A stretch of 38,614 nucleotides of DNA, taken from contig JAFVTX010000006.1 in the NCBI GenBank assembly GCA_017503015.1, positions 1-38,614 of the forward strand, given 5' to 3'. The stretch comes from Fibrobacter sp. (GTDB lineage Bacteria; Fibrobacterota; Fibrobacteria; Fibrobacterales; Fibrobacteraceae). The translations under genes and the position numbers were made by a program. Below are positions 24,321 to 30,644 of the stretch, one piece after another. Position 1 is the first letter of the stretch. Each line of letters starts with the position of its first letter. A model generated the notes under the pieces. That model was not told the origin of the DNA and ran no database searches. It worked only from the letters and a program-made list of their open reading frames with translations.

Positions 24321-25256
24321 TTAGAACCTTCTCACTACAAGGATTTCAAAAGCGGACACGAATTTCTCCTCGAGATGCTCGCCAAAGGCAATGAGGGAAT
24401 ACCCGCACTTGAGGACCACGTTCCACGACCATTTTTCGCCGATGTAGCCCAGGGCAGTTTTCATGTCGGCTTCGGGCAACAGCAGGTTCCCGTCGTCGGC
24501 GTACTCGCGACCATAGGCCACGCCCACGACGCCCCAGAGATTCCAGAAATACCCGTTGCCGTAGACAAAGGTGTAGGTGTATCCCATGTCTCCCCAAAAG
24601 CTGGTAATATCCCGCTTGTTATCTTCGTAGCCCAGTACGCCGTCGTTGTCCTCGGCGTAATTGTGCTGCAGGCGCCCGCCGATAACCATGCTCCCCGCCG
24701 AACTTTTCTGCCGGCGGTCCAAAAAGTAGGCGCTCCTGGGGGCAAACCTGCCGCCTGCGGTAGCCATCCAGAGCATGGAAAAGTACATGTCGAACACCGT
24801 AAGGTCTATAAAGCTGTCATCGTCGCCGTCTTCCAGGTTCTGGGAAAAACCGCTGTAATAGCGAACTTTGGCGGTAAGCCACCAGTCCCCCGGAAAAAGG
24901 TCCAGGCCGGTCTCGAAGGTCTTGGAGTCGGAATGCCCTTTGCTGGTGGTAAAGGGGAGGCCGTACTTGAAGTCGAAGGAAATATCCCAGGAAGTGCCGA
25001 ACAGGGTAAACAGGCTGTCGTAACCAAACCCGATACCTACGTCCACGGGCCGGTTAGACGAGAGGGGCTCGTCACCGTAGGCGGTGTTCTTGACCATCAT
25101 AAAGTTGTAGTCGCACAAAAAGCGGAGCGAAATCCGTTCCCGGAATTTCGAGACGGCCGGCTCATCGGGTTCCTGCGGTTCGGCACTGGCAGGTGCCGAA
25201 AAGACGGAACACGCCAGGAGCAGGAGCGGCAAAATTCTTGTCAAAAAAAGCTTCAT
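24321..25256 (-). CDS. Exported outer-membrane beta-barrel-like protein
   Basis: A signal peptide (residues 1-25: LFLTRILPLLLLAC, then SAPASAE) precedes a region with alternating aromatic and polar strands, such as WDISFDFKYGLPF and WWLTAKVRYYSG, ending in an aromatic residue. This is the look of an outer-membrane barrel of about 12-14 strands. No specific family is recognised. It is the last gene before the probable origin, reading away from it. Confidence 0.7.
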   Translation of the reverse strand: MKLFLTRILPLLLLACSVFSAPASAEPQEPDEPAVSKFRERISLRFLCDYNFMMVKNTAYGDEPLSSNRPVDVGIGFGYDSLFTLFGTSWDISFDFKYGLPFTTSKGHSDSKTFETGLDLFPGDWWLTAKVRYYSGFSQNLEDGDDDSFIDLTVFDMYFSMLWMATAGGRFAPRSAYFLDRRQKSSAGSMVIGGRLQHNYAEDNDGVLGYEDNKRDITSFWGDMGYTYTFVYGNGYFWNLWGVVGVAYGREYADDGNLLLPEADMKTALGYIGEKWSWNVVLKCGYSLIAFGEHLEEKFVSAFEILVVRRF

Positions 25257-25440
25257 CAGAGGCCTACGGGCACAAATATAGAAGGATAAAATCTATCAAC
25301 AAGACATCGTATAGACCTTTTTCTTGATTTTCGTCGGCGATGGCAAGTGTTTATATATTGTTGATTTAATGTTATTTAATTGTGACGGCATTTTACGGGT
25401 TAATTTCCAATTCAAACAGATTATTCACAAAATCCATATT

Positions 25441-25456
25441 TGTTTCACGTGAAACA
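25441..25456. other. parS: parS site 1 (perfect)
   Basis: TGTTTCACGTGAAACA is identical to the bacterial parS consensus, the binding site for ParB. It lies within the DnaA-box cluster. Confidence 0.93.
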
Positions 25457-25531
25457 TTTGTTTTGGCAGTCAAATTATCCCCATTTGTGGAAAACCTGTG
25501 GGATATTATTCATATTCTATCCACAAAAATA

Positions 25532-25557
25532 AATGTCTAACCAATTGGCTAGACATT
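25532..25557. other. 26-bp near-perfect palindrome in the origin region
   Basis: AATGTCTA, then CCAATTGG in the centre, then TAGACATT, with one mismatched pair (A540/C549). It lies between DnaA-box-like sequences. It may bind a dimeric origin regulator; no family is proposed. Confidence 0.55.
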
Positions 25558-25659
25558 ATTGTTTATATTTTGTTTAGAAATTTTATCAACATTCCGAGTC
25601 ATTTTCCGGGCAATTATCCGCAAAAAAAATTGGAACGCGGAATCTAGAAAAATCCAAAC

Positions 25660-26058
25660 TTAAAATTTCACGGTGCGGGGTGCCGCCGTGAAACTGTAGA
25701 ACGTGGCAGTCGCGTCCTTGAAGTAGAGGGTCTCGGTGTTGTCGTCGTCGGGCAAGTACATCGACTTGAGCTCGGGGTAGTGTTCCAGCATGTCCACCTT
25801 CGGTTCACGACGGTCGTCGCGGACCAGGGTACCGGCAACGCGGATCCACTTGGAACCGGTCTTGTCCATGGCACAGATTTCCACCTTGCCGTTTTTCTGG
25901 ATCTGCTTGGAGCAGTCCTTGGACTTGCCCGTCTGGATATAGAGCTTGCCCTCGAAAATGTTGGCGGTGCCAAACGGGCGGACGCGGGGTTGATCATTAT
26001 CTACCGTCGCCAAAAAGTAGGCGCCGGCATCCTTGAGAAATTTTACGACTTCTTCCAT
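25660..26058 (-). CDS. Pyridoxamine 5'-phosphate oxidase-like FMN-binding protein
   Basis: The 132-residue protein has the split-barrel pattern AYFLATVDNDQPRVRPFGT, followed by KLYIQTGKSKDCSKQIQKN and ICAMDKTGSKWIRVAGT. Small members of this family bind flavin or related cofactors; the reaction is unknown. No clear ribosome site is seen before the ATG. A heptad repeat array starts eight bp upstream of its start codon, so the repeat sits in the leader of this gene. Confidence 0.85.
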   Translation of the reverse strand: MEEVVKFLKDAGAYFLATVDNDQPRVRPFGTANIFEGKLYIQTGKSKDCSKQIQKNGKVEICAMDKTGSKWIRVAGTLVRDDRREPKVDMLEHYPELKSMYLPDDDNTETLYFKDATATFYSFTAAPRTVKF

Positions 26059-26065
26059 AGTTTTG

Positions 26066-26206
26066 TTTAGGGGTTAGGGGTTAGGATCTAGGATTTAGGG
26101 GGTAGGGTGTGTGGGGCGAAAGATTAGTAATGAGTTTTCAGTTATGAGTTGTGAGTTCTTATAGTCGCGCCTTTGGCGCCAAATTATATACTGAGAACTG
26201 AAAACT
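26066..26206. repeat. Heptad-periodic repeat array with inverted arms
   Basis: Six tandem 7-mers with TAG at positions 3-5 (26066-26107: TTTAGGG, GTTAGGG, GTTAGGA and so on). Then a second heptad type, GAGTTAT/GAGTTGT, near 26139-26160. AGTTTTCAGTT (26133-26143) and AACTGAAAACT (26196-26206) are perfect 11-base inverted arms around a GCGCC-ttt-GGCGC hairpin. G-runs on the + strand could form quadruplexes. The element fills the gap between two genes. Confidence 0.8.
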
Positions 26207-26225
26207 GACTACTGATAACTCGCAA

Positions 26226-26729
26226 CTATTTCCCGATGGCCTCCTCTTTATAAATTCGTTCCATCTCCTCGCTGAAGCAGCAGAAGATGACTTTCTTGAC
26301 TCTTTGGGCCGGAAAATTCCGGACCGTTTTCACGGCAATCTTGGTGGCGGCCTCCCAGGGGTAATCTTAAACACCGGTGGAAATGGCGGGGAAGGCAATC
26401 GTTTCGCAGCCATTTTCTTCGGCCAGGTCGAGGCAGCTTTTGTAGCAGGATTCCAGCAGTTCAGGTTCGCCGTGCAGGCCATCCCGATAGATAGGCCCCG
26501 GAGTATGGATGACGAACTTGGCCGGAAGCTTGAACCCCGGAGTGATTTTCGCCTTGCCCGTCTCGCAACCGTTCAGGGGTATGCACGCCCCCAAAAGTTC
26601 CGGACCTGCCGCCCGGTGGATGGCACCGTCCACGCCTCCGCCACCCAAAAGGGAACAGTTCGCCGCATTCACGATGGCATCGACTTGCAGCTTCGTGATG
26701 TCGCCCCGGATAATTTCAATCTCGATCAT
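26226..26729 (-). pseudogene. Macro-domain protein gene interrupted by a nonsense codon
   Basis: The frame starts [15 protein letters not shown], then [29 protein letters not shown] and AFPAISTGV, which is the macro-domain (ADP-ribose) signature of YmdB-like deacetylases. It stops at TAA 26367-26369 exactly where the family reads STGVYGYP. The same frame then continues DYPWEAATKIAVKTV to a stop at 26226-26228, so one base change (TAC/TAT to TAA) seems to have cut a 167-residue full-length protein to 120. The lost part includes the last helix of the fold. AGAGG precedes the ATG. Possible sequencing error or readthrough. Confidence 0.8.
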
Positions 26730-26762
26730 GTTGGACCTCTGAAAGAAAATATATAAAAGTTT

Positions 26763-26872
26763 TGAGTGGTGAGTTATGAGTTATGAGTTGCGGGTCTTAA
26801 ATGTTGTCATCCCCGACCTGGTCGGGGTCACCTTCCTGACCCTTCGTGCTATCGGCATCCGCCGGGATGACA
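26763..26872. repeat. Heptads plus REP-like palindrome doublet
   Basis: Four heptads (TGAGTGG, TGAGTTA, TGAGTTA, TGAGTTG; 26763-26790), then TCTTAAATGTTGTCAT and the palindrome CCCCGAC-ctg-GTCGGGG (26811-26827). A linker (TGACCCTTCGTGCTAT) follows, then a second, inverted palindrome GGCATCCGCCGGGATGACAT. The same order recurs at 28.2-28.5 kb. The paired inverted palindromes resemble a REP doublet (REPIN). Confidence 0.75.
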
Positions 26873-26882
26873 TTCTGCGGAC

Positions 26883-26943
26883 GTTGGCGATTGCACCAGA
26901 ATGTAGGGCAATAAGGAAACAATCGCAACATCCTGGGGCTCGG
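26883..26943. repeat. 61-bp stem-loop repeat, copy A
   Basis: Starts GTTGGCGATTGCACCAGAA and ends in CTCGG. GTTG plus CGATTG pair with CAATCG plus CAAC near the 3' half (one bulged G), giving an 10-11 bp stem. Copy B lies 107 bp downstream; copies C and D are at 28.5 kb. A small perfect hairpin (AAAATACAT/ATGTATTTT) follows. Confidence 0.85.
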
Positions 26944-26989
26944 CAATGAAAATACATAAATGTATTTTCACTGCACTCGCCCTGTGCGT

Positions 26990-27050
26990 GTTGGCGATTG
27001 CACCAGAAAGCAAGGCAGTAGGGAAGCAATCGCAACTTGCTGCACCTCGG
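26990..27050. repeat. 61-bp stem-loop repeat, copy B
   Basis: Same length and ends as copy A; variable positions in the loop and in the last 20 bases. The stem is fully complementary here (GCGATTGC/GCAATCGC core). Followed by CGATAAAT-aa-ATTTATCG, another perfect hairpin. Confidence 0.85.
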
Positions 27051-27094
27051 AAATGTCGATAAATAAATTTATCGCCGTTTCCTCGGTTTGCAAA

Positions 27095-27110
27095 CGTTTC
27101 ACGTGAAACA
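27095..27110. other. parS: parS site 2 (15 of 16)
   Basis: CGTTTCACGTGAAACA differs from consensus parS only at the first base. It abuts the 3' end of the thioesterase gene. Confidence 0.88.
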
Positions 27111-27941
27111 TTACCCACGGACGGCCAGGGGATACTCCTCGATAGCGGTCTGTTTTTCTCCCAAAGCCTCCCACTCCAGGATGATATTACAGACCGTAGC
27201 GTCCCCTTTCTCCAACTTGTAACTGCAAACGTTATCCCCAAGACCATATTCCGTACAGACCAGGGTATCGCCCATAAAACACTCCTGCATGAACCGGACC
27301 TTAATGGACTTGATGGTATTGTCAAACCCAAAGGTTTCCGAATGACATGCCACCGCCAAGTTTAAATAAGTCCTATTGTTCACATGACGGTTGAAATCGA
27401 TGTCGCCCATATTCACCTGATGGGTCAGCGTATGCAGTACATTTCCAGAATCGTTCCATCCGAACTTCTCATGGGGGCCCACAGCCAATTCTTCAATCAC
27501 ATCCATCTTGCCGTCAAGCAGAGCCGTGGAATATGGACGATGACGGTTCTTGTCCATCACCACCCAGCAACTGTTTCCCCTGGCAAAAACCTTTCCGCGA
27601 TAGCTCATGGTAAAGTCGCAAAAAATCTTGATTCTGGACTTTTCCGAAATCCACAGGTCCACCTGGAAACTTTCGGACCAGAAGGGAAGGTCGCCCTCGA
27701 AACGGATATCTATTTCAGAAATAATCCAGTACAAGCCTCTGTCCACGATATCGAAAGCGGCAAGAAACTTGCTCGCCGCATAACGGGCAAAACAATCCTC
27801 GAAATAGGCCAAGGCCGACATGGGAACCATCCGGTAGCTCAAATCCATATCGTGGCCAGTCACATAATAACTCTGGGAAAACTTCTGCACCTCAAACCTC
27901 CAAAAGTACGACAATCTCAATTTAGAATTATCCCTTCGCAC
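27111..27941 (-). CDS. Acyl-ACP thioesterase
   Basis: The 276-residue protein has the two hot-dog domains of FatA-type enzymes: SEIDIRFEGDLPFWSESFQV in the first and MGDIDFNRHVNNRTYLNLA in the second (conserved Asn and His of the active site, about residues 195-210). It releases fatty acids from acyl-carrier protein. The open frame begins with GTG at 27941; a later ATG (MDLSYRMV, about residue 32) is possible but would remove a conserved-looking strand. A TATAAT lies about 65 bp upstream on the minus strand with no good -35. Confidence 0.85.
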   Translation of the reverse strand: MRRDNSKLRLSYFWRFEVQKFSQSYYVTGHDMDLSYRMVPMSALAYFEDCFARYAASKFLAAFDIVDRGLYWIISEIDIRFEGDLPFWSESFQVDLWISEKSRIKIFCDFTMSYRGKVFARGNSCWVVMDKNRHRPYSTALLDGKMDVIEELAVGPHEKFGWNDSGNVLHTLTHQVNMGDIDFNRHVNNRTYLNLAVACHSETFGFDNTIKSIKVRFMQECFMGDTLVCTEYGLGDNVCSYKLEKGDATVCNIILEWEALGEKQTAIEEYPLAVRG

Positions 27942-28160
27942 GCTTCTCTTCTTTATTTCTTATAAAAAATGTCTGCCAAAAAAAATCGCCACCTATTATA
28001 ATATAGTGTTGGGCGTTCCCCCTCGAACCACGGACCACCCCGAAGGAGAGGGGTCGGGCCATACTCGCTTCGCTCCCCGAGCCCCAGCAAAAAAATGTTC
28101 AACCACCGGCATGACTTTTGCCGGGTCTCGGCCCTACGGGTCACTGTCCCTAACGCGGAG

Positions 28161-28404
28161 GTTAGGGGATAGGATTTAGAGGCTAGGATCTAGAGAAGTG
28201 TGGAATGTGAGGTTCGGGGGTGGGTCTTAAATGTTGTCATCCTCGCTGTCATTCTGGAGCGCAGCGATAGAATCACGAGGATCCGCTAGAATTTTTAGGG
28301 GTTAGGATTTAGGGGATAGGATTTAGGGAAATGTGGAATGCGAGGTTCGGGGCGTGGTCATAAACGTTGTCATCCCCGACATGGTCGGGGATCCGCTAGA
28401 AGTT
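28161..28404. repeat. Two tandem composite elements (heptads plus palindromes)
   Basis: Each unit has five TAG-type heptads (28161-28195 and 28294-28328), then AAGTGTG, GAATGTG, AGGTTCG-like heptads, then TTAAATGTTGTCATCC-like sequence and a palindrome; the period is 133 bp. The first palindrome (ATCCTCG 28239-28245 with CGAGGAT 28276-28282) has another GTCATTC-type element nested in its loop. The second is ATCCCCGAC-atg-GTCGGGGAT (28372-28392). The preceding 28000-28160 holds further GC-rich hairpin-prone sequence but no gene. Confidence 0.78.
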
Positions 28405-28427
28405 TCAGGGGCTATGGTTTAGCAAGA

Positions 28428-28497
28428 TGTCACCCCGACCCTGTGCCGGGGTCAACTTCTTGACCCTTCGTGCTATCCCGGCATCCGCCGGGATGAC
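28428..28497. repeat. REP-like inverted doublet
   Basis: ACCCCG...CGGGGT (28432-28452) and ATCCCGGC-atcc-GCCGGGAT (28475-28494) face each other across TCTTGACCCTTCGTGCT. The linker matches the copy at 26.83 kb, so the pair is a repeated unit. Confidence 0.75.
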
Positions 28498-28525
28498 ATC
28501 CGGAAGCTCAGAAATATTTGAATGT

Positions 28526-28586
28526 GTTGGCGATTGCACCAGAATGTAGGGCAATAGGGAAGCAATCGCAACATCCTGGGGCTCGG
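28526..28586. repeat. 61-bp stem-loop repeat, copy C
   Basis: Nearly identical to copy A, same 61-bp length. Copy D begins 105 bp later. A 44-bp spacer with AACATGTT lies between them. Confidence 0.85.
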
Positions 28587-28630
28587 AACTATGTAATCGT
28601 GAAACCAACATGTTATACGCCCTTGTGCGC

Positions 28631-28691
28631 GTTGGCGATTGCACCAGAATGTAGGGCAATAAGGAAACAATCGCAACTTGCTGCACCTCGG
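28631..28691. repeat. 61-bp stem-loop repeat, copy D
   Basis: Same ends and stem. Its 3' part matches copy B (CTTGCTGCACCTCGG) and its loop matches copy A, so copies are mosaics. Followed by two perfect hairpins, CCAACATG/CATGTTGG (28710-28730) and GGACTATGGC-tac-GCCATAGTCC (28730-28752). Confidence 0.85.
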
Positions 28692-28813
28692 AACTATGTG
28701 ATCGTGAAACCAACATGTTATACATGTTGGGACTATGGCTACGCCATAGTCCTACACCCTGCGGTTGGCAAATAAAAAAATGAAATCATTTTTTTCCTTT
28801 CCAACCTTGTGCG

Positions 28814-28829
28814 TGTTTCACGTGAAACA
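28814..28829. other. parS: parS site 3 (perfect)
   Basis: TGTTTCACGTGAAACA, exact consensus, in the AT-rich leader region upstream of rsmG-parA-parB. Confidence 0.93.
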
Positions 28830-28833
28830 TTTT

Positions 28834-28874
28834 TTATCAACAAAAAATTCACATTTATCAAAAATTTATTCACG
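28834..28874. other. AT-rich stretch with DnaA-box-like sequences
   Basis: TTATCAACA (28834-28842) and TTATTCACG (28866-28874) each differ from TTATNCACA or TTATCCACA at one position, and lie in a strongly AT-rich run between two parS sites. It may be a second part of the origin or the promoter region of the rsmG operon. Confidence 0.45.
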
Positions 28875-28956
28875 GATATTTTTAAAAAATAAGGGTTCAA
28901 GGCCCATTTTTCGTTGTGATTGTGATTTAGTAATGCTAAATTGTTGACTAATATAA

Positions 28957-28972
28957 TGTTTCACGTGGAGCA
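28957..28972. other. parS: parS-like site 4 (14 of 16), overlapping a -10 box
   Basis: TGTTTCACGTGGAGCA has two mismatches to parS. Just upstream and touching it is TATAAT (28952-28957), a perfect -10 candidate for the rsmG-parA transcript. ParB binding here could repress its own operon; that is inference. Confidence 0.65.
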
Positions 28973-28988
28973 ATAGTATATCCCGGCA

Positions 28989-29756
28989 TTGCCGTGGATA
29001 ACGAATCAGGGTCTTTTGAGTTATAGAAACAACATCGAACAGCAGAACCTTTTGAACCAATTCCTAAGAGAAAATGGTGTTGAATTGCCCGGAGAAACTC
29101 TCGGCAAGCTGTACGACTATGCCGACCTGGTGGTAGAAACCAAGCAGTTCGGCAACCTGATTTCGGCGAAGGATTCCGAAAAATTTTTGAGCAGGCACAT
29201 TGCAGATTCGCTGGTGGCCTATGTATATATAGTAAGGGAATGCAAGGAGATCCCCGCCTTCGCGGGGATGACGAGTCACGTACAAAAAACCACAACCTCG
29301 GCCCACCCATACCTCAAAGCGACCGAAGGGAGCGGCCTCATACCTCACACCTATAAATGGGCCGACATGGGAGCCGGAGCAGGCTGTCCGGTTTTCCCCC
29401 TTGCCATCGTAATGCCCCAAGTCCAGTTCTATGCCGTAGAACCCCGGAACATGCGTGTGCAGTTCATGCAGATGGCCAAAGAAAAACTGGGCCTCAAGAA
29501 CCTGACCGTGGTGGGCAAGCGTTTCGAGACTTCTGGCCTAACCGACCTGGATTTTATCAGCTGCCGGGCCCTTTCCACTTTCGAAAACGACTGGGAACGC
29601 GCGAGGCCCGCCCTCAAGAAGGGTGGCATGTTCCTCACCCTCAAGAGCTACAACAACGTAGTCCAGCTGGAAAGCGACCCCGCAATTATACTGCACAAAT
29701 ATACACTACCTAACGAAGAACAAGTTTACGCCTTAGTCACTCGAGGTAACGAATGA
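28989..29756 (+). CDS. rsmG: 16S rRNA (guanine-N7) methyltransferase RsmG with an in-frame insertion
   Basis: The protein methylates G527 of 16S rRNA using SAM. Family features are present: NGVELPGETLGKLYDYADLV, LISAKDSEKFLSRHIADSLV, the SAM motif MGAGAGCPVFPLAI, and CRALSTFEN. Between DSLV and KWADMGAGAG there are about 43 extra residues (with KEIPAFAGMT) that E. coli RsmG lacks; they are encoded by a repeat element at 29250-29356. The only long start is TTG at 28989; an in-frame TTG at 29016 with AGG upstream is possible, so the N terminus is uncertain. Its stop overlaps the parA start (ATGA). Confidence 0.85.
   Translation: MPWITNQGLLSYRNNIEQQNLLNQFLRENGVELPGETLGKLYDYADLVVETKQFGNLISAKDSEKFLSRHIADSLVAYVYIVRECKEIPAFAGMTSHVQKTTTSAHPYLKATEGSGLIPHTYKWADMGAGAGCPVFPLAIVMPQVQFYAVEPRNMRVQFMQMAKEKLGLKNLTVVGKRFETSGLTDLDFISCRALSTFENDWERARPALKKGGMFLTLKSYNNVVQLESDPAIILHKYTLPNEEQVYALVTRGNE
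29250..29356 (-). repeat. Palindrome plus heptads inserted within rsmG
   Basis: ATCCCCGC-cttc-GCGGGGAT followed by GACG (29250-29273) is the GTCATCCCC-type palindrome, here in the opposite direction to the 28-kb copies. CCTCATA, CCTCACA, CCTATAA (29336-29356) are the complement of GTGAGGT-type heptads. The order and orientation correspond to an inverted composite element. It keeps the rsmG frame open. Confidence 0.75.
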
Positions 29757-30535
29757 GTAAAGTGATAGCGATATGCAACCAGAAAGGCGGCGTGGGCAAG
29801 ACCACTACAGCCGTGAACCTGGCTGCCAGTTTTGCCGCCCTGGAGAAAAAGACTCTCCTTATCGACATGGACCCCCAGGGGAACGCGTCCCAGGGTTTCG
29901 GCTACAACGAATCCCAGGAGATGGATATCCACGAGGTGCTGGAACTGGCCGAAAATCCGGACAATGTCACCTACGATAACATCAAGCCCGCCATCATGAA
30001 CACGAGGCTCGACTTCTTGAAGATCATCACTTCGGGGCCGGACCTTGCCGTCATGGAAATCGAACTGGTGAACGCCATGAGCCGCGAACACCGTCTGGAG
30101 CGTGTCATGAAAGTTCTGGACCAGGCCTTCGAATTCATCATCATTGATGCGCCCCCAAGCCTGAACCTGCTCACCATCAACGTGCTCACCGCCGCAAAGA
30201 GTGTGCTGATTCCTATCCAGTGCGAATACTACGCCCTCCACGGCGTGACGGAGCTGTTCAACACCATCCGCGAAGTCCAGAAAAACCTGAACGGAAACCT
30301 GAAAATCGAAGGGGCGCTCCTCACCATGTTCGCCAACAACAACCTCTCGAAGCAGGTGGCCGACGAAGTTCGCGAAAACCTGGCCGACACCGTTTTCCAG
30401 ACGGTCATCCCGCGTAACGTGCGCCTCAGCGAGGCACCCTCCCACGGAAAGCCGGTCATCTTGTACGACGTGCGGAGCCCCGGTTCCCAGTCCTACATGA
30501 AACTCGCCGAAGAAATCCTGAATAAGGGGAAGTAG
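29753..30535 (+). CDS. parA: Chromosome partitioning ATPase ParA (Soj)
   Basis: The 260-residue protein has the deviant Walker A KGGVGKTTT (11-19), LLIDMDPQGN (Walker A' region) and FIIIDAPPSLN (Walker B). With ParB and parS it moves origin regions apart; ATP-bound dimers bind DNA nonspecifically. Translation is coupled to rsmG by a four-base overlap. Length is standard for chromosomal ParA. Confidence 0.97.
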   Translation: MSKVIAICNQKGGVGKTTTAVNLAASFAALEKKTLLIDMDPQGNASQGFGYNESQEMDIHEVLELAENPDNVTYDNIKPAIMNTRLDFLKIITSGPDLAVMEIELVNAMSREHRLERVMKVLDQAFEFIIIDAPPSLNLLTINVLTAAKSVLIPIQCEYYALHGVTELFNTIREVQKNLNGNLKIEGALLTMFANNNLSKQVADEVRENLADTVFQTVIPRNVRLSEAPSHGKPVILYDVRSPGSQSYMKLAEEILNKGK

Positions 30536-30643
30536 TTATGAGTTGTGAGTGATGAGTATTGAGTTATGAGTACGCATTTCACATTCCACACCCCACACTT
30601 CCCAAGATCATAACCCCTAAACCACTACAACCTAATACCTAAC
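30534..30643. repeat. Heptad array between parA and parB
   Basis: AGTTATG, AGTTGTG, AGTGATG, AGTATTG, AGTTATG run from 30534, so the first heptad includes the parA stop. CATTTCA, CATTCCA, CACCCCA and then TAACCCC, TAAACCA follow, the complement of the arrays at 28.2-28.3 kb. There is no gene here. The array lies in the intergenic part of the transcript just before parB. Confidence 0.75.
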
Positions 30644-30644
30644 A

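Larger units (their letters stand above)
25341..25622. other. Probable chromosomal replication origin (oriC)
   Basis: The gene-free span 25257-25659 holds an AT-rich stretch (25346-25380), an exact DnaA box TTATTCACA (25421-25429, fits TTATNCACA) and five one-mismatch boxes: TTATCCCCA (25475-25483), TTTTCCACA on the minus strand (25486-25494), CTATCCACA (25517-25525), TTATCAACA (25583-25591) and TTATCCGCA (25614-25622). A perfect parS lies among them. The flanking genes run leftward on both sides, but overall the direction switches to rightward by 29 kb. Nearby rsmG-parA-parB is a typical origin neighbour. Confidence 0.7.

Noticed and set aside
24297-25289. 330-codon + strand frame opposite the barrel protein
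   Set aside because: The minus-strand gene has a signal peptide and barrel strands; the + frame has neither a start signal nor domains.
26066-26107. Telomere-like TTAGGG repeats
   Set aside because: The period is seven with variable bases, it is internal to the chromosome, and the type recurs with other heptad sequences.
26883-28691. CRISPR array
   Set aside because: Only two copies per site, repeats are 61 bp with internal stems, spacers are themselves structured and partly shared, and there are no cas genes.
28405-28725. 106-codon minus-strand ORF in the repeat region
   Set aside because: It is the translation of the 61-bp repeats (the motif LLPYILVQSPT recurs), not a gene.
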